DNA from: G963556115 sp963677015
GTDB lineage: Bacteria; Planctomycetota; SZUA-567
Length of the DNA stretch: 64,000 nt
Assembly (NCBI GenBank): GCA_963677015.1
Contig: OY781533.1
Coordinates: forward strand, 1,178,001-1,242,000
Direction of reading: 5' to 3'
Below are positions 43,545-51,185 of the stretch, piece by piece. Position 1 is the first letter of the stretch. Each line of letters opens with the position of its first letter. Below the pieces are notes generated by a model. That model worked only from the letters and a program-made list of their open reading frames with translations, did not search any database and had not been told where the DNA came from. Both the position numbers and the translations under genes were made by a program.

Positions 43545-45065
43545 TTATTTCTCCTCTATTTTCTTGCTCAGCTCGCTGGAATTTTTGAGCATCATGAGGG
43601 CTTTATTGACACTTCCGGCTTTATTGACTGACTCCTGACGTTCTTTCTCCGGATCTGAGTCGTAAACAATACCGCCGCCGGCGATAACAGTAAGCTCGCC
43701 ATTTTCCACCGCTGCAGTACGGATAGCGATCGCGAAATCCATATCGCCTCTGAAACTTATATAACCGACGGCTCCGCCATAAAAATCTCTCGGAAAGTCT
43801 TCCAGCTCGGATATTATCTCCATTGCCCGTACCTTTGGTGCTCCGGAAAGAGTGCCGGCCGGGAAGGTGGCGGCAAAGAGGTCGAAGGCATCATAATCTT
43901 TGCTGATGTTGCATTCGACATTTGAAACAATATGCATTACATGTGAGTAGCGCTCGATAAACATCAGATCTGTTACCTGTACGGTACCGGTTACCGCAAT
44001 TCTGCCCAGATCGTTTCTACCCAGATCAACCAGCATCAGGTGCTCGGCCCGTTCTTTTTCGTCTTTCAGCAGTTCATCGGCAAGGTTTCTGTCTTCCTGT
44101 TCTGTTTTACCTCGGGGTCTGGTTCCGGCTATAGGTCGTACTGTTGCTTTGTTATTTTCGAGCTTGACCAGTGTTTCAGGGGAGCTGCCGATAATCTGTT
44201 TGCCGTCGAAACTGAGGAAATACATATATGGTGACGGGTTTATATAGCGCTGAGCCCGGTAAAGAGCGATAAGATCGTCTGGTGCTTTGCAGGTGAACTT
44301 TTGTGCAATAACGGTCTGAATAATCTCGCCATCAATAATGAGCTGTTTGGCTTTTCTGATTTTTTCGCGGTATTCTTCTTCCGGTATCAATGCTTTGAGG
44401 CTGTCGTTGAAGTTATTTGGTTCATCTTCTGCTTTTATATTAGTTGGAGCTTCAATAAATTTTGCCAGTTTTCTTATACGTCGCTTTGCTTCTTCATATT
44501 GTTCAACCCCTGAATGCTGATCATCCGAGAAGGTGAATGCCATAAGGTTCAGGCTGTTGCGCTGGTTATCGAATACAAGCAGATTACGTGGAATAACAAA
44601 GCGGGCCAGCGGCGTATCCTTGGGTAGTTTATTAGGCACTTTGGGTTCGAAGAAGGAAACAGATTCGAAAGTGAAATATCCCGCAAGACCGCCCCAGATA
44701 ACCTGAAGTTCAGCGATATTTGCCGGATTGAATTCCGACATAAACTTCCGCAGTACTTGAAGGGGATCACCATTATGCGGAATCTGCTGTTTTTCATTTT
44801 CTTTTTCAATTTCTACATATTTTTCATAGACTCTAATCATTGCGTAAGCGCCTAATCCGAGGAAGCTGTGCCGTCCCCAGCGCTCACCACCCTCTACGGA
44901 TTCAAGAAGAAAAATAGGCTGATCTGGTTCCTGATGGTAGAATTTTCGCAGCAGTGATACCGGGGTTTCCGAATCGGCGAGTACTTCTTCGCAGACGGGG
45001 ACAACACCGTGATCTTTCTGTTGTTTTAAAAATTCATCCTGTGTAGGGTATGAGTTTAAAAACAT
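43545..45065 (-). CDS. trpE: Anthranilate synthase component I
   Basis: 506 residues. Converts chorismate to anthranilate with ammonia from TrpG. The tryptophan-feedback site motif LLES (in IFLLESVEGGERWGRHSF) is intact, so allosteric control by Trp is likely. The catalytic C-terminus carries IGSSPETLVKLENN, GTRPRGKT, DLGRNDLGRI and PAGTLSGAPKVRAMEII. AAGGA precedes the ATG. First structural gene of the supraoperon, 37 bases after the attenuator T-run. Confidence 0.97.
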   Translation of the reverse strand: MFLNSYPTQDEFLKQQKDHGVVPVCEEVLADSETPVSLLRKFYHQEPDQPIFLLESVEGGERWGRHSFLGLGAYAMIRVYEKYVEIEKENEKQQIPHNGDPLQVLRKFMSEFNPANIAELQVIWGGLAGYFTFESVSFFEPKVPNKLPKDTPLARFVIPRNLLVFDNQRNSLNLMAFTFSDDQHSGVEQYEEAKRRIRKLAKFIEAPTNIKAEDEPNNFNDSLKALIPEEEYREKIRKAKQLIIDGEIIQTVIAQKFTCKAPDDLIALYRAQRYINPSPYMYFLSFDGKQIIGSSPETLVKLENNKATVRPIAGTRPRGKTEQEDRNLADELLKDEKERAEHLMLVDLGRNDLGRIAVTGTVQVTDLMFIERYSHVMHIVSNVECNISKDYDAFDLFAATFPAGTLSGAPKVRAMEIISELEDFPRDFYGGAVGYISFRGDMDFAIAIRTAAVENGELTVIAGGGIVYDSDPEKERQESVNKAGSVNKALMMLKNSSELSKKIEEK

Positions 45066-45102
45066 TGTAGATTCCTTAATTCAGTATTTTACAAAAAAGT
45101 AT

Positions 45103-45133
45103 AAAAAAACAGACCGCTCTATCAGCGGTCTGT
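45103..45133 (-). terminator. Attenuator terminator of the aromatic supraoperon
   Basis: Read on the minus strand: ACAGACCGCT (45133-45124), loop GATAG, AGCGGTCTGT (45118-45109), then six T (45108-45103). A perfect 10-bp stem with a U-tract, placed between the leader ORF and trpE, where an attenuator is expected and a normal gene-end terminator is not. Confidence 0.9.
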
Positions 45134-45282
45134 TTTATTTATTCTTTTTTACAGGCCGCAAGTCTTTCTTTTTTAGAGCTCACGCCTGTTTGTAATCTTA
45201 AAATTTAAAACAAACAACCGCTTGACTTCTGGTAATACCAGAAACGCCAAGAATAGCTAAAGCTAAAGTAAAAGTTGTTTGT
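45109..45282 (-). promoter_or_regulatory. Alternating leader RNA segments (attenuation region)
   Basis: Minus-strand segments: A ACAAACAAC (45282-45274, codons 6-8), B GTTGTTTGT (45218-45210, codons 27-30), C ACAAACAGGC (45193-45184), D GCGGCCTGT (45159-45151), E ACAGACCGC (45133-45125), F GCGGTCTGT (45117-45109). Pairs A:B (9 bp), C:D (6 bp) and E:F (terminator) are compatible. The rival set is B:C (7 bp) and D:E (8 of 9 bp). D:E destroys the terminator. A ribosome stalled on aromatic codons would cover A, free B and favour the rival set. Pairings are seen, and the mechanism is inferred from enterobacterial attenuators. Confidence 0.75.
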
Positions 45283-45297
45283 CTTGATGTTTGACAT
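45205..45297 (-). CDS. Aromatic-rich leader peptide of the trp-aroF-pheA-tyrA operon
   Basis: 30 codons from ATG 45297 to TAA 45205, with SD TAAGG seven bases upstream (45305-45309). Residues: Phe9, Tyr10, Phe11, Phe13, Tyr15, Trp17, Phe19, Trp20, Tyr21, Tyr22 and Phe30. That is ten aromatics within 14 positions, covering all three aromatic amino acids. Known leaders are enriched for one (TrpL, PheL) or two end products. Here the codon mix matches an operon that contains the shared DAHP synthase and all three branches. A perfect 17-base palindrome (45227-45243) spans codons 19-24. The peptide itself is probably without function and serves as a ribosome-stall sensor. Confidence 0.85.
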   Translation of the reverse strand: MSNIKTNNFYFSFSYSWRFWYYQKSSGCLF

Positions 45298-45337
45298 CTA
45301 AAAACCTTACGAAAATGAATATTTATTTATGCATAAA

Positions 45338-45365
45338 ATAATACTACTTAATGCGGTGTTGTCAA
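45338..45365 (-). promoter_or_regulatory. Promoter of the aromatic supraoperon
   Basis: On the minus strand TTGACA (45365-45360), 16 bases, TATTAT (45343-45338). Transcription should begin near 45331, about 34 bases before the leader ATG. The -35 lies 20 bases beyond the stop of the LacI-like gene. Confidence 0.8.
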
Positions 45366-45385
45366 GTTTAAAATTTAATAATAAT

Positions 45386-46288
45386 TTATGTCGGTATTTT
45401 TTTCGAGCTGGACCGGATTATGAGTTCGGACGGGACTGTAAACTGCTGAGTAGATTGTTCGGTATTTAGAATTAATGAGATGATGAGGTCTACCGCTTTA
45501 AAAGCGATCAGGGGAAAATTCTGCTCTATGGAGGTGACATCCAGACATAGTGCGATCGGGGTGTTGTCAATTGAGGTGAGCAGCAGGTCCTGAGGGATTC
45601 TGATTCCTCCGTTGACACAGCGTCTATATAACAGCGCCATTAGAAAATCAGTAGCGGCGAAAATACCATCAAATTTCTGTACTTGAGAGATTATTTTTTG
45701 ATCAAATTTTTGAAAGTTTTCCTCTTCCGGGTGGTCAGGGATACAGAGAGGTTCATAAACATTCAGGTTGTTTTCTAAAAGTACGTTCCGGTAACACATG
45801 TAACGCTGTTGCACATAGACGCTATTGTAGGTCTTTTCACCAATGAGAAATCCTATTTTCTGTGCTCCCTCGGTGACAAGATGGCTTATTGCCAGTGATG
45901 TGGCATCGGTCGGGGTACAGACTTCATTGAATTGACCCTGATAAATATCGGATACATGAGGAACGAGTACAAACGGTATCTTTTCTCTGGTGAGGTATTT
46001 ACCGGCATACTGGTCAAAGTTTGCACTTGGCCAGATAATAAAGCCTGAAATATCATGGGTCTCTTTGGCTTCTTTTATTATTTCCAGTTCATTATGTGAA
46101 TCTACAGGATAATCGGTATTAAAGAGAATCATATTATAGGTGCCGACCCTTCTGGAAATACTTTCACAGAGTTCCGCACGCATACTGCTTGTAGGGAGGT
46201 TGAAAAATACCAGCCCTATTCTTTTCCCAATTAGCTCAGGGTTATTTTCCAGCAGGTTGGTGATAGTGCTATCTTCTAATACGGACAT
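45386..46288 (-). CDS. LacI/GalR-type ligand-binding protein lacking a DNA-binding domain
   Basis: 300 residues from ATG 46288. An in-frame ATG at 46357 would add 23 basic residues that still show no helix-turn-helix. The whole chain is a periplasmic-binding-protein fold of the LacI sensor type: IGLVFFNLPTSS, GFIIWPSANFD, GAQKIGFLIGEKTY, FDGIFAATDFLMALLYRRC, IPQDLLLTSIDNTPIA and a C-terminal VPSELIIRSSS as in LacI regulators. No signal peptide is present, so it is cytoplasmic. With no HTH it may partner another protein, or be a degenerate regulator. It lies just upstream of the aromatic operon promoter on the same strand. Confidence 0.75.
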   Translation of the reverse strand: MSVLEDSTITNLLENNPELIGKRIGLVFFNLPTSSMRAELCESISRRVGTYNMILFNTDYPVDSHNELEIIKEAKETHDISGFIIWPSANFDQYAGKYLTREKIPFVLVPHVSDIYQGQFNEVCTPTDATSLAISHLVTEGAQKIGFLIGEKTYNSVYVQQRYMCYRNVLLENNLNVYEPLCIPDHPEEENFQKFDQKIISQVQKFDGIFAATDFLMALLYRRCVNGGIRIPQDLLLTSIDNTPIALCLDVTSIEQNFPLIAFKAVDLIISLILNTEQSTQQFTVPSELIIRSSSKKIPT

Positions 46289-46426
46289 AGTTTTCTTTCT
46301 TTTATGTAGATTGGTTGCCTGTAAAGTAGCATAATTATTATTGCACATCTGTAACATATATTATATAGCATTAAATTGATTTTAACAAGGTAATTCAAGT
46401 ATATTTGTAATAAAGAAGTGAGATTT

Positions 46427-46443
46427 ACTAAAAAAATTTTAGT
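46427..46443. promoter_or_regulatory. Short palindrome between the LacI-like gene and cheD
   Basis: ACTAAAA and TTTTAGT flank AAA. It lies in the divergent gap 46289-46560 and could be an operator for either gene. The AT-richness makes chance occurrence possible. Confidence 0.25.
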
Positions 46444-46560
46444 AGATTGCTGTTGGTTCTTGGACAGAGCAGGTTTTTGTAATTTTGCTTAAAGTTATCA
46501 GACCTCATTGTCCGATAAAATTACTGTAATGGAAATAAGACTCATTTTGGAGACGACTAA

Positions 46561-47103
46561 ATGAATAATTCTTACAGAAACAGAACCGGCTATAATTATA
46601 GTGTGGGTGTGAATAACTACTATCTTAAACCCGGTCATATTCTGCTGAATATGCAGGATACAATAGTCAAGACAACACTTGGGAATTCCGTGGCAGTTGT
46701 TATTTATGATAAATTGAATAATGTGGGTGGTATGGCTCATTTCATAAAGCCTGCAACGAAAAATAGACGTAATGCTACCGCGCAGTATGGTAATGTCGCT
46801 GTTGGTGCTCTTTGTCGAATGATCAGAGATGCGGGGGGCCGCAGTGAGAATCTGGTTGCACAGATAATTGGCGGAGCCTGTAACTGCAGCGTCCGTGATC
46901 GCGGGCTGGGGCGCAAGAATATTCAGGTCGCACGTGAAGTGCTTTTCCGTTTTGGAATTCCGGTCATCAGTGAAGATACCGGTGGCCTCTTGGGGCGTAA
47001 GGTAATTTACCATAGCGGCACCAATGAACTGGTTGTCTACAAAGTTGATAGTGTCAGAGAATATGAATGGTTCAAACCCAAAGATAATCTCTTATATGCA
47101 TAG
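46561..47103 (+). CDS. CheD-family protein with catalytic Cys replaced by Ser
   Basis: 180 residues. CheD deamidates or demethylates glutamines on chemoreceptors. The fold signatures are present: TTLGNSVAVVIYDKLNNVGGMAHFIKP, then the GAKxxGGA-like QIIGGACN and RKNIQVAREVL. In active CheD the motif reads LGSCV, with Cys 17 residues before the catalytic His. Here the spacing is exact (position 43 to His60) but residue 43 is Ser. The start ATG 46561 follows TTGGAGACG. No cheA, cheY or cheR is nearby, and the only receptor gene in the window is 7 kb away. Confidence 0.85.
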   Translation: MNNSYRNRTGYNYSVGVNNYYLKPGHILLNMQDTIVKTTLGNSVAVVIYDKLNNVGGMAHFIKPATKNRRNATAQYGNVAVGALCRMIRDAGGRSENLVAQIIGGACNCSVRDRGLGRKNIQVAREVLFRFGIPVISEDTGGLLGRKVIYHSGTNELVVYKVDSVREYEWFKPKDNLLYA

Positions 47104-47128
47104 TATTCTATGTGTATTTTGTTGTGTA

Positions 47129-47159
47129 TTCAGGGAAGGCGTTCTACGCCTTCCCTGAA
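47129..47159. terminator. Strong hairpin between convergent cheD-like gene and rnhA
   Basis: TTCAGGGAAGGCGT (47129-47142), loop TCT, ACGCCTTCCCTGAA (47146-47159). A 14-bp perfect stem but no T-run on either strand, so termination is likely but not textbook. Confidence 0.6.
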
Positions 47160-47193
47160 GTGTAATATATAATAAAGACTATAAAATATGAGC

Positions 47194-47640
47194 TTATCCG
47201 GCGATATCTTCTCTGGCCGCTACTGCCAGAGCGTCACAGCGCTCATTCTCCGGGTGGCCGGCATGACCGCGGACCCAGTTCCAGCTTACTTCATGTCCGT
47301 TTATCGCTTTAAGCATTCTTTCCCAGAGATCACGATTTTTGACCGGTTTTTTCCCGGCGGTCTTCCAGCCCCGCTGTATCCAGCCGCTGATCCAGTTTTT
47401 TCGGAAGGCGTCACAGACATAGCTGCTGTCAGTAATTACTTGCACTTTGCAGGGTTCCTTCAATAATTCAAGTGCTGATATTACACCTAGAAGTTCCATG
47501 CGGTTATTGGTGGTGTCTGCTTCTGCTCCACTCAGTTCTTTTTCGGCTTTGGGGCTGTCACATTGTAGTATCGCTCCCCAGCCTCCTGGTCCCGGATTGC
47601 CACTGCAGGCGCCGTCACTGTATATTCTTACCTCTCTCAT
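47194..47640 (-). CDS. rnhA: Ribonuclease HI
   Basis: 148 residues, normal length. It cuts RNA in RNA/DNA hybrids. The acidic active site is complete: Asp9 (YSDGACSGNPGPGGWG), Glu49 (NNRMELLGVI), Asp71 (ITDSSYV) and Asp136 (ENERCDALA), with the catalytic-loop His in RGHAGH. Convergent with the cheD-like gene. Confidence 0.96.
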   Translation of the reverse strand: MREVRIYSDGACSGNPGPGGWGAILQCDSPKAEKELSGAEADTTNNRMELLGVISALELLKEPCKVQVITDSSYVCDAFRKNWISGWIQRGWKTAGKKPVKNRDLWERMLKAINGHEVSWNWVRGHAGHPENERCDALAVAAREDIAG

Positions 47641-47780
47641 AATTATCCTTCTGCTGAAATGTCAGGTATATTTGGCTTATCTTTGTCATTTAATAAATAA
47701 GAGTCTCAAGATCTTAAACTCAGTATTTTAAGGATTATTGGATGGTTGACAAGCTTGAAAACCTTTTTTAAGGTTTGGCT

Positions 47781-47903
47781 ATGAAATATTCTACCGTTAG
47801 AATGCGAGCGGCAGTATTTAAGATTATTGAGGCCGGCGAAGTTTCTTTCATATTATCCCTTAACTGCAATGCTATAATACGTATTATTTATATCGTACGA
47901 TAA
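47781..47903 (+). CDS. Possible 40-residue small ORF upstream of radA
   Basis: ATG 47781 to TAA 47903, with AAGG seven bases upstream. The AAGG is inside a 7-bp hairpin (AAACCTT 47759-47765, AAGGTTT 47770-47776). The first half is amphipathic (MRAAVFKIIEAGE), the second hydrophobic (AIIRIIYIVR). No homologue is recognised. It may be a chance ORF. The stretch 47641-47936 otherwise holds a TATAAT near 47873, probably the radA promoter. Confidence 0.25.
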   Translation: MKYSTVRMRAAVFKIIEAGEVSFILSLNCNAIIRIIYIVR

Positions 47904-47936
47904 AGGTTGTTGTTATTTGTTGATAAGGATTTGTCA

Positions 47937-49295
47937 ATGGCGAAGCGAAAAAGCATCTATGTCTGTAGTGAATGTGGTTATAAGGCGAAGAACTGGATGG
48001 GTAAATGCCCTGCATGCAATGAATGGGACAGCATGCAGGAAGAGCTTGAGGGCGCAGAGGTAAGTATCGGCAGTAAAGCTGTACGCAGCAGCAGTAAGCA
48101 GGGAAGTATCTGTATCTCAGATGTCGTCGCGGAGAGTGGTGTCCGGCTGGGTACCGGGGTAAAGGAGCTTGACTGTATCCTTGGCGGTGGACTGGTTAGA
48201 GGAGCGGCGGTACTTATTGGCGGGGAGCCGGGGGTCGGTAAATCGACTCTGCTGATGCAGGCGGCAAACTGGTTGTCCAAGGCTGCGGGAAGTGTGCTCT
48301 ATATTACTGCGGAAGAATCGCTGATGCAGCTAAAAATACGTGCTGAAAGACTGGGAACACTCTCTGAGAATCTGAAGGTTCTGGCGGAGAATAATATTGA
48401 AAATATTCAGCAGGTCATTGATGCGGAGCAGCCGGGAGTGGTGATACTAGATTCAATACAGATGGTGTATTGGGAGGTGATCGGTTCGGCTCCGGGATCG
48501 GTCGGGCAGGTGCGGGAGTGTGCCGCTACTCTGGTCGCTCAGGCCAAGAGGCTGGATATTCCTATTTTTATTGTCGGGCATGTAACCAAGGAAGGAAGTA
48601 TCGCCGGTCCCAAGGTTCTGGAGCATATGGTCGATGTGGTGTTGCAGTTTGAGGGGGACAGGTTTCATACCGCGCGAATTCTGCGGGCGATCAAGAACCG
48701 CTATGGTGCAGTCAATGAAATAGGGGTTTTTGAAATGGGGCATCGTGGTCTTATACCGGTCGATGATGCGTCCAAGCTATTCCTGTCCGGGCGTGAAACT
48801 GCCAGCAGCGGTTCGGTGGTTACTTCTGCGTTGGAAGGATCCAGGCCGTTTATGGTAGAGGTGCAGGCGCTGGTTACCGATGGTTATCCTGGGAATGCTA
48901 AAAGACAGGTGAGCGGGGCGGATAGAACCCGGGCGCAGATGATTCTTGCAGTGCTTGAGAAACGGGCAGAGGTTACACTTTATGATAAGGATGTGTTTCT
49001 GAATATTGTCGGAGGCGCAAGCCTCGGGGATACCGGAGGTGATCTGGCGATTGCGCTGGCGATTGTCTCAAGTCTGCAGAATGAACCGTTCTGCAGGGAG
49101 TGTGTAGTTATTGGTGAACTTGGTCTGGGCGGAGAGGTGCGTAATGTGGCACAGCTGGAGGCAAGGCTCAAAGAAGCGCAGCGGCTTGGTTTTAAATCAG
49201 CTATAATTCCCAAGACCCGCAAGCGTATTGGGGTGCCTCTCAAACTAATTGAGGTGGAGAATATTGATCAGGCTTTGCGTGAGATAAGATTATAA
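47937..49295 (+). CDS. radA: DNA repair protein RadA
   Basis: 452 residues from ATG 47937 (AAGGA seven bases upstream). An N-terminal C4 zinc finger (CSECGYKAKNWMGKCPAC) is followed by a RecA-like core with Walker A GGEPGVGKST, Walker B VVILDSIQ, the RadA motif KNRYG and a C-terminal Lon-protease-like domain (about 300-445: GDTGGDLAIALAIVSS). It is a hexameric branch-migration helicase in recombination. It leads a DNA-repair run with dinB and ruvX. Confidence 0.96.
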   Translation: MAKRKSIYVCSECGYKAKNWMGKCPACNEWDSMQEELEGAEVSIGSKAVRSSSKQGSICISDVVAESGVRLGTGVKELDCILGGGLVRGAAVLIGGEPGVGKSTLLMQAANWLSKAAGSVLYITAEESLMQLKIRAERLGTLSENLKVLAENNIENIQQVIDAEQPGVVILDSIQMVYWEVIGSAPGSVGQVRECAATLVAQAKRLDIPIFIVGHVTKEGSIAGPKVLEHMVDVVLQFEGDRFHTARILRAIKNRYGAVNEIGVFEMGHRGLIPVDDASKLFLSGRETASSGSVVTSALEGSRPFMVEVQALVTDGYPGNAKRQVSGADRTRAQMILAVLEKRAEVTLYDKDVFLNIVGGASLGDTGGDLAIALAIVSSLQNEPFCRECVVIGELGLGGEVRNVAQLEARLKEAQRLGFKSAIIPKTRKRIGVPLKLIEVENIDQALREIRL

Positions 49296-49364
49296 CGTAT
49301 AATAAACGTGTAGGTGACAGCGGTCTTTGATTTCTGGTATCTTCTTGTATCTTGAGGGAAAAAT

Positions 49365-50615
49365 ATGGGTGAGCAGAGCCGTAACTTCTGGAAAAAGGCT
49401 ATAATCCATATCGATATGGATGCTTTCTTTGCAGCTATCGAAGTACGCGATAATCCTGCTTTAGCCGGTAAGCCGGTGATAATCGGCGGCAATCCGCAGA
49501 GCCGGGGGGTGGTCTCTACCTGCTCGTATGAAGCCCGGAAATTCGGGGTTCATTCTGCCATGTCCAGCAGCGAGGCGTATAGACGTTGTCCCCAAGGTAT
49601 TTTTATCCGTGGTGATCATGCTAAATATGCAGGTGTGTCACGGCAGATCCATGCTGTTTTTGATGAATATACACCGCTGGTACAGCCGCTTTCCTGTGAT
49701 GAGGCTTTTCTGGATGTTACCGGGGTACAGCGTCTTTTCGGCTCTCCTCCTGAGATAGCTGAAAAGATTCGCCGGCATATTTTTTCTGTTGTAAATCTTA
49801 CCGCTTCTGCCGGGGTTGCCGGTACATTATTTGTTGCCAAAATTGCTTCTGATATGAATAAACCTGATGGCCTGACTGTTATTGAAGATGACGAGGTTAT
49901 GTCGCGTCTGGCGCCGCTGCCGGTAGGCAGAATCTGGGGGCTGGGGAAGGTAGGGGTGAAACGGGTCAATGAACTGGGGATAAGAAGTATCGGAGATCTT
50001 CAGAGCTGGCCGGAGAATGAACTTGTCGGGGCGCTGGGTAATATCGGCTCGCATCTTTTTCGGCTTTGCCGGGGGATTGACAAGCGGGAAATAACCGGAG
50101 AAATGGAGAGGGAGAAGAGTGTCTCCAATGAGACAACATTTGATTCTGATATCCTCGCGTTTTCCGAGCTTGACAGAACTTTGCTGTATCTTTCTGATAA
50201 GGTGGCCCGCAGATGCCGTAAATATGGGCTTGAGGGGCGGGTGGTACAGCTCAAGGTAAAGTATCATGATTTTAAACAGGTAACCCGCAGGGTTACGCTT
50301 ATTCGGCCGACAGCAAATTCACAGATAATTTATAACACGGTTAAAGAATTGTTAAAAGAGAAGACTGACGCCGGTCTGAAACCGGTACGGCTGGTTGGTG
50401 TCGGGGTTGGCAGTTTTACAGATGACTCCGCTGAAAATGGTTTTCAGAGCTCGCTGTTCGCCGACGAACCTGAAAACAGGGAGAATAAACTTGGCTGTAA
50501 GATGCAGGATGTTGATAAAGCTACCGACATTATTGCGGCAAAGTTCAATAATCCCGGACTTATCGGGCGCGGTACTCTAATGCTCGACAGTAAAAAAGGA
50601 AGGAAAAGAAAGTGA
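49365..50615 (+). CDS. dinB: DNA polymerase IV (Y family)
   Basis: 416 residues. Translesion polymerase. The catalytic acidic residues are in IHIDMDAFFAAIE and PLSCDEAFLDVT. RGVVSTCSYEARKFGVHSAM is the finger region. Helix-hairpin-helix and little-finger domains follow (LGKVGVKRVNELGI...). The C-terminal tail is Lys/Arg-rich and contains QSSLFADE, a QxxLF-type beta-clamp-binding peptide at about 386-390. It overlaps ruvX by 4 bases. Confidence 0.95.
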   Translation: MGEQSRNFWKKAIIHIDMDAFFAAIEVRDNPALAGKPVIIGGNPQSRGVVSTCSYEARKFGVHSAMSSSEAYRRCPQGIFIRGDHAKYAGVSRQIHAVFDEYTPLVQPLSCDEAFLDVTGVQRLFGSPPEIAEKIRRHIFSVVNLTASAGVAGTLFVAKIASDMNKPDGLTVIEDDEVMSRLAPLPVGRIWGLGKVGVKRVNELGIRSIGDLQSWPENELVGALGNIGSHLFRLCRGIDKREITGEMEREKSVSNETTFDSDILAFSELDRTLLYLSDKVARRCRKYGLEGRVVQLKVKYHDFKQVTRRVTLIRPTANSQIIYNTVKELLKEKTDAGLKPVRLVGVGVGSFTDDSAENGFQSSLFADEPENRENKLGCKMQDVDKATDIIAAKFNNPGLIGRGTLMLDSKKGRKRK

Positions 50616-51019
50616 AGTTATTGGGTATTGATCTCGGTGAGCGCAGAGTAGGGTTCGCGCTCTGTGACACTGAACTTCCGCTGGCATTGGCGCATACAGT
50701 CCGGGAAGTGAAATCTTCTGCAGATGTTTTGCGGGTGATTCTGGAGGAAATAGAGGTTATCGGGGCGGACAGAGTGATTATCGGACTGCCGCTGGAGATG
50801 AGTGGCAAGGCAGGTAAAAAAGCCCGGGAAGCCGAGTCGTATAAGCAGCAGCTTGAAGCTGAAGGGGTGGATGCTGAGCTATTTGATGAGCGCTTAAGCT
50901 CAGCTGCAGCTCACTCGGCCATGAAATCCGTCAACATTAACCGGAAAAACAGAATGAAGACAGTCGATGCTATATCGGCGCAACTCATTTTACAGTCATA
51001 CCTTGACGTTAATTTTTGA
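50612..51019 (+). CDS. ruvX: Putative pre-16S rRNA nuclease / Holliday junction resolvase-like YqgF
   Basis: 135 residues, GTG start at 50612 inside the dinB stop, behind GGAAGGAAA. The RNase H-like fold has Asp7 in LLGIDLGERRVGFALCD, Glu in the LPLEMSG region and DERLSSAAAHSAM, with a final Asp in KTVDAISAQLIL. Family members mature 16S rRNA ends in E. coli, and a resolvase role is older annotation. Coupled translation with dinB. Confidence 0.93.
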   Translation: MKLLGIDLGERRVGFALCDTELPLALAHTVREVKSSADVLRVILEEIEVIGADRVIIGLPLEMSGKAGKKAREAESYKQQLEAEGVDAELFDERLSSAAAHSAMKSVNINRKNRMKTVDAISAQLILQSYLDVNF

Positions 51020-51185
51020 AGTGGGGGACATGTAATATTTTGTCAACCAGAACCGATAGGTGATTGTTACATTTTGTAAGTGTGGTATAATTCTTCATAA
51101 AGGAAATATTATCGGGCTCTGTCAGCGGTTGGGGAATTGCTAATAGAGTGTGAAGTATACTGGAGTGAAGGAAGATATCTTTCAT

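Noticed and set aside
46498..47013. Minus-strand ORF of 171 codons opposite the cheD-like gene
   Set aside because: It is antisense to a gene with clear family motifs and has low-complexity, implausible composition.
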